64,000 nt of DNA. It comes from DASTFP01 sp963816855 (GTDB taxonomy: Bacteria > Verrucomicrobiota > Verrucomicrobiia > Chthoniobacterales > Terrimicrobiaceae). The notes beneath the pieces were generated by a model that saw only the letters and a list, made by a program, of their open reading frames with translations, made no database searches and was not told the origin of the DNA. Shown piece by piece: positions 54,415 to 62,887 of the stretch (its first letter is position 1; each line of letters begins with the position of its first letter). The DNA lies in contig CAWFMA010000032.1 of the NCBI GenBank assembly GCA_963816855.1, positions 62,001 to 126,000 on the forward strand, in the 5' to 3' direction. The translations under genes and the position numbers were made by a program.

Positions 54415-54481
54415 GCAAGTTCGCGTTCCGAAAATGAGCATGCCGGTTATGAAGCCTTCGGCCTCTGCTGGAAGATCTTGA
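52481..54481 (+). CDS. iolC: 5-dehydro-2-deoxygluconokinase fused to a DUF2090 domain, copy 2
   Basis: This 666-aa protein has the same PfkB and DUF2090 domains as copy 1, all catalytic residues intact (GAGDAFLSGFL). Its start is GTG 52481, the exact counterpart of 45916. The last 22 residues (QVRVPKMSMPVMKPSASAG) differ because the duplication ends before the stop. It is 224 bases after mmsA with no clear Shine-Dalgarno, so expression probably depends on readthrough from the iol promoter. Its open reading frame has stayed intact, so the copy is either young or maintained by recombination. Confidence 0.93.
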   Translation: MKPSPPFRSERELDVICLGRLSVDLYAEQIGARLEDARTFAKSLGGSSGNIAANTARLGLKSAMLTRVGEDHMGRFLTETLAREGCDVSHVVRDPQRLTALVLLGLKDRESFPLVFYRENCADMALEVSDFEEAFVASSRALLITGTHFSTGQVDKASRLALEYARRNEVRTILDIDYRPVLWGLTGKAEGEVRYVSSEGVTRHLQGILPLFDLVVGTEEEFEIAGGSKVLIETLRAVREVTAATLVIKRGELGCTVIEGAIPDSLEKAPTFGGVQVEVLNVLGAGDAFLSGFLSGWLREESYEVCAARANGSGALVVARHGCAPAMPTPAELDYFLDQAKQDPERMRRPDRDSTLAHLHRVTVPRPRWPELYIFAFDHRSQFAELAHRAGASRSRISVLKELLVEAVASVEREADHYAGKLGILADQTYGQDALNAATGRGWWIGRPVELPGSNPLQFEHGRSIGTNLISWPQEHVAKCLVFYHPDDAEAHRLEQEAQVRALYEATHASGHELLLEIIPPKDRTQADTVYRSLKQFYDLGIKPEWWKLESMTAAQWRMTDELIAERDPYCRGVLLLGLSAPVERLAEGFIQASHSATCRGFAVGRTIFEKPSLAWLAGQIDDSTLIARVRQTFQDLISLWRNSRQVRVPKMSMPVMKPSASAGRS

Positions 54482-54532
54482 TTTTTCGGGAGACCTTCCT
54501 GGTCGTCGGCTTGTGCTTTGAGGCCGCGCTAG

Positions 54533-57500
54533 TCAAACCAGCGCGTCGTAGAGGATCTCAGCCGGATGCTGAGCGATTCGTCCGGTGCCATCCTTGATCT
54601 GATGCCGGCAACTGGTGCCAGGGGCAGCGATGATGGTATCGGCCGGAGCCGATCGCACCGCGGGGAGGAGGACCAGCTCACTGATCTTCATCGAAATATC
54701 GAAATGTTCTCTCTCGTAACCAAACGAACCGGCCATGCCGCAGCACCCCGAGGGAATGACTTGAACCTTGTAGTCAACGGGCAATTCCAGAGCCTTTACG
54801 GTGGGGGCGAGCGACGCCAGAGCCTTCTGGTGGCAATGCCCGTGAAGCTTGATATGGCGGGCTTCCTGGGTAAACGCTTCGCGCGCGAATGCGACCCTTG
54901 TCGGCTTCGGCCGCGATAAACTCGTCAACTAAGAGCGCGTTCTTAGCCAGGCCAACCGCGGCTCCAACCAGGCGCTCGGGAACCAAATCGGGTACCTCGT
55001 CCCGAAAGCCCAATATCGCGGAAGGTTCGATACCCACCAGAGGCGCTTCGGAATTCACTACGTCCTTAAGCAATTCGACATTGCGAATCGCCAACCGCCT
55101 CGCATCGCGCAGGAGCCCTTTGGAAATTTGCGCGCGACCGCTGTCCACATGGTTGGGAATGATGACCTCATACCCCAGACGGTTCAGGAGTTGGATCGTC
55201 TTGATCCCAACGCTGGCGTCGTTGAAGTTGGTAAATTCGTCGCAGAACAGGAAGACCCGTCCGTTGGAAAAAGGCCCCTCTTTGTTGGCATGAATTCGGT
55301 GCCAGCGCCGCAGGGGAACTTTGTTAAGCTTGGGAATCGAGCGACCTTGGGCGAATCCGGAAGCGGCCTTGAACAGGCTCGCTGTCGCGGGATTTGTAAC
55401 CAGGAAGTTAAAGACTCCCGGGGCCAGTGAGGCCAGAGCCATGGCACGTGAAAAGCCACCGATCATTCGCGCCCGCATCGGCACGCCTCGGGCATCGTAT
55501 TTTTGCTGGAGCCATTCGGCTTTCAGCCGGGCCACATCGACGTTGGATGGACACTCGGCCTTGCACCCCTTGCACGAAAGGCACAGATCCATGACCGGCG
55601 AGATTTCCTCGCTATCAAACGGATTTTTCTTCGTCGAACGGGTGAGGACTTCACGCAGGATGTTCGCGCGAGCACGGGTCGTGTCGCGTTCGTTGCGCGT
55701 GGCCATGTAGCTCGGGCACATCGTTCCGCCCATCAGATGAGATTTCCGGCAGTCGCCGGATCCATTGCACTGCTCAGCGGCTCGCAAGATGCCGCGAGCT
55801 TCCGAAAATCTCAGCACGGTCTTGAACTCGCGGACGACCTGGCGCGGTTCATAGCGAAGGCTTTCGTCCATCGGCGGCGTGTCGGTGATCTTTCCGGGAT
55901 TGAAGATCCGGTGAGGATCCCACGCCTCCTTGACGGAGCGGAACAGGGCGTAGTTTTTCGCGCCGACCATCAGGGGTAGAAATTCGCCGCGCAAGCGGCC
56001 ATCGCCGTGTTCGCCGCTCAGGGAACCGCCGAAGCGCTTGGTCAGCTTGGCAATTTCGGTTCCGATCACGCGAAAGAGCCGTTGATGCTCTGCCAGTTTG
56101 AGATTCAGGATTGGCCGGAGGTGCAGTTCTCCCGAAGCCGCGTGACCGTAGTGCACCGCGGAAAGGTTGTGGCGACCGAGTATCTCGTCGAACTCGCGCA
56201 CATATGCGGGCATATCCTTCGGATCAATCGCCGTATCCTCGATGACCGCGACAGGTTTTGCATCTCCGGGGATATTGGCCAACAGGCCGAGAGCCGCTTT
56301 TCGCAGATTCCAGACGCGATTCTGGTTGCCGCCCCAGACCACAGGATAATGATAGCCAAGTCCTGCCTCCCGAAGCTCCTTTTCAAGCTGCTCGGCGACA
56401 GAAGTGACCTGCTCACGGGTCTCGGCGGCGAGTTCCACGGCCAGAACGGCGCCGGGATCTCCCTGTACAAAAAAGCGATTTTTGCTCTGCTCGAGATTCG
56501 TCTTCGTGCACTCGAGAATATTGTCGTCCATCAACTCGCACGCGCGGGGCGCATGACGCAGAGCCACGAGATTCGCGCGCAGTGCTTCATCGATGCTTGA
56601 ACAGTGCACGCACACCAGCGCGGACTCCCGGGGCGGCAACGGCTCGCAGGCCAGAGTGATCTCGGTCAGAAACGCCAGGGTTCCCTCCGAACCCGCGATC
56701 AGCCGGCAAAAGTTGAATTGCGGCCCAGAGGGGTCGAATGGCGCGCAATCTGCAAGCAGATCGATCGCATAGCCCGTATTGCGACGATGGATCGACCGTT
56801 TCGGGAATTCTCGCGAAATCTCCGCCCGGTTGGCCGGATCTTCCAGCAAAGCCTTGGTCCGGCGATGGATTGACGCCTCGAGGGTATCGCCCGAGGACTT
56901 CGCCTCGAATTCCTGGTTCGATAGCGGACCAAATTCGGCAACCGAACCGTCGCTCAAGATCCCTCGTGCCGACACGAGATGCTCTCGGGTGCTGCCGTAG
57001 ACCACCGAGTTGGCGCCGCAGGCGTTGTTGCCCACCATGCCCCCAATCATGCACCGGTTCTGCGTGGACGTTTCGGGCGCGAAGAAAATCCCGTGAGGAA
57101 CGAGGGCCAGGTTTAGCTCGTTGCGGACAACACCGGGCTGCACGCGCACGCGATGCCGCGCGGCGTCAATCTCGATGATTCGGGTAAAGTGACGGGAGAC
57201 GTCCACCACGATGCCGGCGCCGACGACTTGTCCCGCCAGAGAGGTCCCGGCGGTCCTCGGTATGAGCGACGTCCCCTTGTCGCGCGCGAAACGGACCAAT
57301 TTGCGAATATCCTCCTCCGTCTTGGGCAAGGCGACGGCCTGAGGTATCTCTCGATAAACGGAGGCGTCCGTCGCGTAGAGTTTTCGCATCGTGGCATCGT
57401 AATGGAGCGAGCCCTCGAGCTGGCCGGCAAGACGCTGGAAATCGGAAGCGCTGGCTGTCATCTCGAGGCGGGCCCGACGACCGCCGACTGGCAGGAAACT

Positions 57501-57548
57501 TTTCGCCGCGAAGCGCCGGCTCGTTCGAGCGAAAACGAATCCGGCCAT
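54533..57548 (-). pseudogene. FAD-linked and 4Fe-4S dehydrogenase (D-lactate/glycolate type), frameshifted near the 3' end
   Basis: The main frame (from ATG 57548, or ATG 57461, MTASASDFQRLA) has a FAD-binding PCMH domain (SLIPRTAGTSLAGQVVGAGIVVD), a C-terminal oxidase domain (HYGHAASGELHLRPILNLK, GSLSGEHGDGRLRGEFLP) and two ferredoxin-like Cys motifs (CNGSGDC, CLSCKGCKAECP). The Cys-rich C-terminal domain (HCHQKALASL, GCCGMAGSFGYE) lies in another frame that starts about 54925. An extra base in the CCC run at 54895-54897 (GGG on the coding strand) explains this. The joined protein is about 1000 aa, membrane-peripheral, oxidising a 2-hydroxyacid. It follows iolG by 43 bases. Confidence 0.85.
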
Positions 57549-57591
57549 TTAGGGCCAGTGAGCGCCCCTTCAAACCGTGAACGGCATTTGT

Positions 57592-58596
57592 TCATTGAAC
57601 CTCAGAAACCTTGACCGGCTTGCTTTCCTTCCAGCTTTTGGTCACCGCAATCGCCAATCGAAGGCTCTCCAGAGCATCCCCGGGACCTGGCGAGGGTTTC
57701 CGCCCGGCTTGCAAGTCCTTGAAAAAACTCTCGAGCTGCAAACGGTAGGCCTTCTCAAAACGATCTGGAAAATTTTCGAAGTGATCGTAGGAGGACGCGA
57801 AATCGCGCGCGAACAGAAGCGGCGTTTTTTGTGCGGCCTCGACAACCACTTTTCCGATCGACCCGGCGACTTCGGTGCGAATGTCATAGCCCCAGTTGGA
57901 TCGACGGGACGTCTCAACGACCCCCAGGACGCCGTTTTTGAAGCGGAGCATCGTTACTGCGGTATCAGCGTCGTTGGCTTGGGCAAAACGCTCATCGATT
58001 AGCACCGATCCCCAAGCTTGAACTTCCTCGACGTCTCCGACCAGAAATCGTGCCAGATCCAGATCGTGCACGGCCATGTCCAAGAACAACCCGCCACTGC
58101 TGAGGAGGAATTTGAGGCTGGGCGGGTAAGTGTCGCGACTCAATGCCCGAAACGTCTCCAGCTTTCCCAGCTCGCCAGCCTCGATCTTAGACTTGGCCCC
58201 GGCGTAGCCGGGATCGAACCGGCGCATGAAACCGATTTGCACCGAGGCGTCTTTCTCTTCGGCGAGCTTTACGACTCGTTCGGTCTCGGCGAGATCGAGG
58301 GCGATCGGCTTTTCGCTGAACACGGCCTTCCCGGCCTGAACCGCAAGCTCAATCAACCGGGCGTGCGTCTCGGTGGGCGTGATGATGACGACCGCATCAA
58401 CGCCAGGATGGTTAATCGCCTCCTCGATCTCGGTGAGGGCCACTTCGGCGTTGGCCAAAGCCTTGCCGCGCTCGGACGCCTCGCGATTCGGATCCGCGAC
58501 GGCAAGGACTCGCACGCCGCTTAACCCTGTCAGATTGCGCAAGTGGGTTTCCCCCATTCGTCCCACTCCCAGGAACGCGACTCCAATGGTGCTCAT
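57592..58596 (-). CDS. iolG: Gfo/Idh/MocA oxidoreductase, probable myo-inositol 2-dehydrogenase
   Basis: This 334-aa NAD enzyme has a Rossmann start (GVAFLGVGRMGETHLRN), the catalytic Lys in FSEKPIALD and the second catalytic pair in GLFLDMAVHDLDLARF. FMRRFDPGYAGAK is the hallmark of inositol dehydrogenases. It converts inositol to 2-keto-myo-inositol (inosose), substrate of IolE in the same operon. Spacing to the transketolase is 9 bases. A scyllo- or D-chiro-inositol preference cannot be excluded. Confidence 0.88.
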   Translation of the reverse strand: MSTIGVAFLGVGRMGETHLRNLTGLSGVRVLAVADPNREASERGKALANAEVALTEIEEAINHPGVDAVVIITPTETHARLIELAVQAGKAVFSEKPIALDLAETERVVKLAEEKDASVQIGFMRRFDPGYAGAKSKIEAGELGKLETFRALSRDTYPPSLKFLLSSGGLFLDMAVHDLDLARFLVGDVEEVQAWGSVLIDERFAQANDADTAVTMLRFKNGVLGVVETSRRSNWGYDIRTEVAGSIGKVVVEAAQKTPLLFARDFASSYDHFENFPDRFEKAYRLQLESFFKDLQAGRKPSPGPGDALESLRLAIAVTKSWKESKPVKVSEVQ

Positions 58597-58605
58597 GGCG
58601 CGCGT

Positions 58606-59529
58606 CTATCCGACCAGTTTTTTCACGCGCTCGCTCAGTTTCTGCGGAGACATCTGAAAGAGGTCGAGCAGATAATCGTTTGGCGCCGATTCTCCCCATC
58701 GATCCTCGATGCCAAAACGGACAACTCTTCGCGGCGAGGCCTCCGACAGGACTTCGGCAACCAAGCCGCCCAAGCCACCATAGATACTGTGCTCCTCAAC
58801 AGTAATGACCAATTTGACCTTCTCGGAGGCGCTGACGATTTCTTCCTTGTTGATGGGTTTGATCGACGGCAAATGCAACACTCCGGCGGAGACGCCTTGG
58901 CCTTGAAGCAACTCGGCCGCTTGCAGGCAGCGGATGCTTTGCGGACCGGTCGAGATCAGCAACACATCATTGCCCTCTTTCAGAGAGATCGTCTTGCCCG
59001 GCACAAAAGCATACTTCTCGTCAAACAGATTCGGAGACGGGTCGCGGGCCAGGCGCAAATACACGGGCCCCTGAAACTCCGTCGCCCAGCGAATAATGGC
59101 TTCGCCTTCGATCGCGTCGGCAGGAGCCAGCACAGTCATGTCGGGCATCGCACGCATGATGGCAATGTCCTCCACATCCTGGTGTGTTTTTCCGGTTAGA
59201 CCTGTCAAAATTCCCGAATAAGCCGCGCCGATCTTCACATTCGCGTGGGTTTGCGCGACCAGCATGCGGATCGGGTCCAGGCCCCGGTGGGTAAAAAAAA
59301 CCGTGAAGGTCGAGAGCCAGGGCACGAACCCCAGCGAAGCGAGACCAACGGCCACCCCGACAAAGTTCTGCTCGGCAATTCCCATTTGCAGAAATCTTTC
59401 CGGATAGGCCATCGCGAATTTATCCGCCTTGGTCGAATTGGCCAGATCCGCGTCCAGAACCACGACGTTCGGGTTTGTCCAGCCCAGAGAGACCAAAGTG
59501 TCTCCAAAAACATCTCGTAGCGCTTTCAT
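58606..59529 (-). CDS. transketolase, C-terminal subunit
   Basis: This 307-aa subunit corresponds to the pyrimidine-binding and C-terminal domains of transketolase. PYR landmarks are QMGIAEQNFVGVAVGLASLG, with the catalytic Glu (EQN), and FTVFFTHRGLDPIRMLV; then GKTHQDVEDIAIMRAMPDM. The C-terminal domain has VLLISTGPQS. It begins inside the end of the N-terminal subunit gene (ATGA overlap, 59526-59529), so the two assemble as a heterotetramer. Such split transketolases occur with ordinary full-length enzymes and often belong to specialised catabolic routes. Confidence 0.93.
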   Translation of the reverse strand: MKALRDVFGDTLVSLGWTNPNVVVLDADLANSTKADKFAMAYPERFLQMGIAEQNFVGVAVGLASLGFVPWLSTFTVFFTHRGLDPIRMLVAQTHANVKIGAAYSGILTGLTGKTHQDVEDIAIMRAMPDMTVLAPADAIEGEAIIRWATEFQGPVYLRLARDPSPNLFDEKYAFVPGKTISLKEGNDVLLISTGPQSIRCLQAAELLQGQGVSAGVLHLPSIKPINKEEIVSASEKVKLVITVEEHSIYGGLGGLVAEVLSEASPRRVVRFGIEDRWGESAPNDYLLDLFQMSPQKLSERVKKLVG

Positions 59530-60404
59530 GCTAATGCCTCCTCAATGTTAAGTTCCTTGGCGATGATTCTAAGCTCATCCTTAGTGGCGATCTTGGAATG
59601 CCATTCGTGCTTTCCTTCTGTGAAGTGCACCCCCTTGCCTTTGATGGTGTGCGCGATGATCATCGTTGGCTGATCGGAGTCTCCGGACGCCTTGACGCTT
59701 TTCAGGGCCGGAACGACCTGCGAGAAGTCATGCCCGTCGATTTCAATGCAGCGCCACCCCAGCTTTTCGAATATGCCGCGCAAGTCGACGCCCGACCACG
59801 GGTCGCGCCGGTCGCCGCGATGAACCTCATTGATCGCCAGCACCCAGCCGAATTGTTGCAGGCCATTCCAGTCGAGGATCGCGGTCAGATTACCCAACTT
59901 GTATCGCGGGGCGATGTGCAAAGCTTCCCAGACCATCCCTTCCTGCAATTCGCCGTCGCCCAGCATGACGAAGGTGTGAAATTTTTGCTTTCGCATTCGG
60001 GCGCCCAAGGCGAAGCCCAAACCGACTGACAAGCCCTGACCGAGCGAACCGGTCGAAGTATCCAGGCCCGGAAGCTTGGTGACATCAGGATGGCCCTGCA
60101 ATCGTGAGCCGCCCTTGTCGAAGGTCTTGAGCTCTTCGACCGGAAAGTAGCCCCGCAAGGCCATCACCGTGTAGAGCCCGATGGAGGAATGTCCCTTGGA
60201 GAGGATGAACCGGTCGCGTTCGGGCCAGCGCGGCTCTTCCGGCTTGATACTCATCACTTGGAAATAGAGGGCGATCAGAATGTCCATCGCCGAAAATGGT
60301 CCTCCGACATGACCTGCTCCACTTCCGGCCACGGTGCTAATTGCCAACCATCGTCCTCTCCGGGCTAGGGCTTCAAGCTCTTGGTAGTCTCTTTCGTTGC
60401 TCAT
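59526..60404 (-). CDS. transketolase, N-terminal subunit
   Basis: This 292-aa subunit carries the ThDP pyrophosphate domain: GSGAGHVGGPFSAMDILIALYFQVM, then ILSKGHSSIGLYTVMALRGY and the Mg motif GDGELQEGMVWEALHIAPRYKLGNLTAILDWNG. With the C-terminal subunit it makes a complete two-carbon transferase. It sits 30 bases after the MocA-type gene in a compact six-gene operon with iolE and iolG. The donor sugar phosphate is unknown, because the textbook inositol pathway has no transketolase step. Confidence 0.93.
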   Translation of the reverse strand: MSNERDYQELEALARRGRWLAISTVAGSGAGHVGGPFSAMDILIALYFQVMSIKPEEPRWPERDRFILSKGHSSIGLYTVMALRGYFPVEELKTFDKGGSRLQGHPDVTKLPGLDTSTGSLGQGLSVGLGFALGARMRKQKFHTFVMLGDGELQEGMVWEALHIAPRYKLGNLTAILDWNGLQQFGWVLAINEVHRGDRRDPWSGVDLRGIFEKLGWRCIEIDGHDFSQVVPALKSVKASGDSDQPTMIIAHTIKGKGVHFTEGKHEWHSKIATKDELRIIAKELNIEEALA

Positions 60405-60434
60405 ATTCGATTTTCCTAGTTGTTGTTGGGGAAG

Positions 60435-61604
60435 TTAGCTTTTCGTTGATACCCACGCACCCGAACGAGTCGAACGATCCATCGCCTCAAGGATCTCCTG
60501 GTTCCTGGCGCCGAAACTGAAATCAGGAAAACAGCCGGTCCCTTTGCCGATTCCTTGGACGAGATCGTGAACTTCGATAACTTTCATGTCGAAATAGCCG
60601 AGCCCGCCGCCCGCGAAATCGAAGCCGAAGAATGCGGAGTACTGCGGTACCTGCGACCCGCAATAAATTGTCTTAAATCCTCGATCGCGCTTTTCTTCAC
60701 CCATTCTAAAGACCTGCAGCTCGTTGAACCGTTCTCCGTTATTGTAGATCGTCCCCTCTGTTCCACAAACCTCCCAAAAAATGCCGAAGACCCGGCCCGC
60801 ACAAACGCGCGATGCCTCGATGACCCCGGCAGCGCCCGATTCAAATTTTACCAGGGACTGGATTTGGTCTTCGTTCTCTACGGCGCGCCTTTTTGCATCT
60901 GCACCAACCTTGCTGCCGTAACCCGCATCGAAGTCCGGCACCGGGCGTTCCTTGAAGATAATCTGACTCTGCGCCGAGACGTCCGCAACGTCGCCCATCA
61001 GGAACTGCGCCACCGAGACGGCATGCGCTCCGAGATCTCCCAAAGCCCCAGTCCCCGCGAGTTCTCTTGAGCACCTCCAAGACCAGGGCAGCGAAGGATC
61101 GTTGAAGAATCCCTGGTCGAATCTACCGCGAAAGCGGATCGGTTGTCCGATCTCCCCCCGCTCGATGATTTGTTTGGCGACCATGGCCGCCGGGGTTTTC
61201 AGATTATTGAAGGCGGCCATGGAGTTGACACCAGCCTTTCGGGCGGCGGCGGCCATTTTCTGGGCGTCCTCCACCTTTACGGCCATAGGCTTTTCGCAGT
61301 AGACGTTTTTTCCTGCCTCCACTGCGGCCAACGCCTGTTCCGGGTGCAAATTGTTCGGCGTAGTAATATCGATCACGTCGACCTTCGGGTCCTCAAGCAT
61401 CTTTCGCCAATCACCATAGGCTTTCTCGAAGCCCAGGCGACGCCGGGACCGTTCCGCCAGCTCGTCGTTCTGGTCGGCGATGGCATAGAGGACCGGGGTG
61501 CGCGCCAGATCTTTGTACAGGTTCCCCGCCCTCCTATAGGCATCCGCGTGGGCCTGCCCCATGAACCCCGATCCGATTAGTCCAATGTTCAGTGTGTTTG
61601 ACAT
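60435..61604 (-). CDS. Gfo/Idh/MocA family oxidoreductase
   Basis: This 389-aa NAD(P) enzyme has a Rossmann start (NIGLIGSGFMGQAHADAYRRAG), the catalytic Lys in YCEKPMAVKVEDAQKMA and the conserved region GDLGAHAVSVAQFLMGDV. It is larger than the nearby IolG-like enzyme and only distantly related. It may interconvert scyllo- or other inositol stereoisomers (IolX/IolW role) or act on a different cyclitol or sugar. It lies 22 bases downstream of iolE. Confidence 0.9.
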   Translation of the reverse strand: MSNTLNIGLIGSGFMGQAHADAYRRAGNLYKDLARTPVLYAIADQNDELAERSRRRLGFEKAYGDWRKMLEDPKVDVIDITTPNNLHPEQALAAVEAGKNVYCEKPMAVKVEDAQKMAAAARKAGVNSMAAFNNLKTPAAMVAKQIIERGEIGQPIRFRGRFDQGFFNDPSLPWSWRCSRELAGTGALGDLGAHAVSVAQFLMGDVADVSAQSQIIFKERPVPDFDAGYGSKVGADAKRRAVENEDQIQSLVKFESGAAGVIEASRVCAGRVFGIFWEVCGTEGTIYNNGERFNELQVFRMGEEKRDRGFKTIYCGSQVPQYSAFFGFDFAGGGLGYFDMKVIEVHDLVQGIGKGTGCFPDFSFGARNQEILEAMDRSTRSGAWVSTKS

Positions 61605-61626
61605 AAATTGTGCTTATTGAGACCTC

Positions 61627-62511
61627 TCAGAACATTAGCTCTCTTACGTAACGGAAGGCCTTCTCCGCATACGTTCGCGGGGCCGCCTTGGCAGGATCTT
61701 GCTCGGCTTCCACCACCACCCAACCCCGATACCCGGATGTTCGAACAAACGCAGCCACCTCTGCAAAGTCCAAATCCCCGTCTCCAGGAACCGTGAAGAG
61801 CCCCTCCCTCACCGCCGCGTTGAAGCTCAAATCCCGCTCGCGAACCGACGCCAAGACCTTGCCGCGGACATCCTTGAGATGAATGTGCACGATGCGGTTA
61901 CCGAATTTCTGGATGATCTGACCGTAATCCGCGCCCGCGGCGTAGGCATGACCGGTATCGAGCAGGAGCCCTACCTTGTCACCGGTGGCTTCGCAAAAGG
62001 CGACGATTTCCTCGGCCTTCTCCACCAGCATCATCAAATGATGGTGGTAGGCCAATACGACACCCTCCTGACGCAGTCGCTCTGAGAATTCCCGAACCTT
62101 TTTCGCATAGTCCGGCAGGTCTATCGAGCCCAGTTCAGGACTTTGGCTCAGCGGCAGATCTAGGGATGGCATTTTCCCGTCCTCCCCATAGACGAGCACC
62201 CGGGAACCACACCCTTTCAACAACTGAACATGATTTGCGGCTGCCGCCCACTCCTCTTCGACAGACCGGACGGCCAAAAGCCCGGAATACCACCCGGCGG
62301 CCAGTCGAAGCCCGTACTCCGAGAGCTTCGGCGCCAACACCTTTGGGTCTTTGGGATACTTTCGCCCCAACTCCGTGCCTTCATAACCAATTTCCGAAGC
62401 TTCGCTCAAACACACTTCCAAGGGAATGTCTCCACCGAGATCCGCAAGGACATCGTTCGTCCAGCTGAGCGGACTGACTGCCAATCGAACCTGTTTTTCC
62501 GAATTTGCCAT
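61627..62511 (-). CDS. iolE: myo-inosose-2 dehydratase
   Basis: This 294-aa xylose-isomerase-like TIM barrel enzyme dehydrates 2-keto-myo-inositol to 3D-(3,5/4)-trihydroxycyclohexane-1,2-dione, the substrate of IolD. SPLSWTNDVLADLGGDIPLEVCLSEASEIGYEGTELG is the IolE-specific beginning. Metal ligands can be followed in YHHHLMMLVE, LLLDTGHAYAAGADYGQI and IVHIHLKDVRG and the closing VVVEAEQDP. It is the first gene of the minus-strand operon and is divergent from the aldehyde dehydrogenase. Confidence 0.93.
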   Translation of the reverse strand: MANSEKQVRLAVSPLSWTNDVLADLGGDIPLEVCLSEASEIGYEGTELGRKYPKDPKVLAPKLSEYGLRLAAGWYSGLLAVRSVEEEWAAAANHVQLLKGCGSRVLVYGEDGKMPSLDLPLSQSPELGSIDLPDYAKKVREFSERLRQEGVVLAYHHHLMMLVEKAEEIVAFCEATGDKVGLLLDTGHAYAAGADYGQIIQKFGNRIVHIHLKDVRGKVLASVRERDLSFNAAVREGLFTVPGDGDLDFAEVAAFVRTSGYRGWVVVEAEQDPAKAAPRTYAEKAFRYVRELMF

Positions 62512-62887
62512 TTTGTTGATTTGCGACTGATGATTTCCAAACCCCGCGGTCCTGTGATGCGGCCGCGGACCATTTTGCGCGCCGCATTTTCGCCCTTGCT
62601 GGAACGCTTCATTCGTAAGCCATACGCAAGCACGCCGTCAAGCAAAACGTTTTTCGTCCTCGAATTCGGACTGATTTTCGTCGCGGGCCACCCCTCCGGT
62701 CCCGATTTCCATCGCAAAAATGCATCGAGTCTGGCTAAGAGGCTGATAGTATAATTGTTATATAGTATCGCCGGCCCGGCGGAATGAGGCTTCTGCCGGC
62801 AAGGCTCAGCCGTGCGGCAGCGTGCGTCGCGCGGAAAAACTTCAGGTTTTTTATCGCTTTCGCTTGAAAGTCGGCGAAACAAGCTGA
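62512..62887. promoter_or_regulatory. divergent regulatory region between iolE and gabD
   Basis: A 376-base gap without a gene. It has an AT-rich island at 62746-62768 holding a perfect TATAAT (62750-62755, plus strand) and two direct ATAGTAT repeats 16 bases apart (62746-62752, 62762-62768). No convincing -35 partner is visible for the plus-strand box at normal spacing. The island probably contains the promoters for both divergent genes. Confidence 0.4.
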
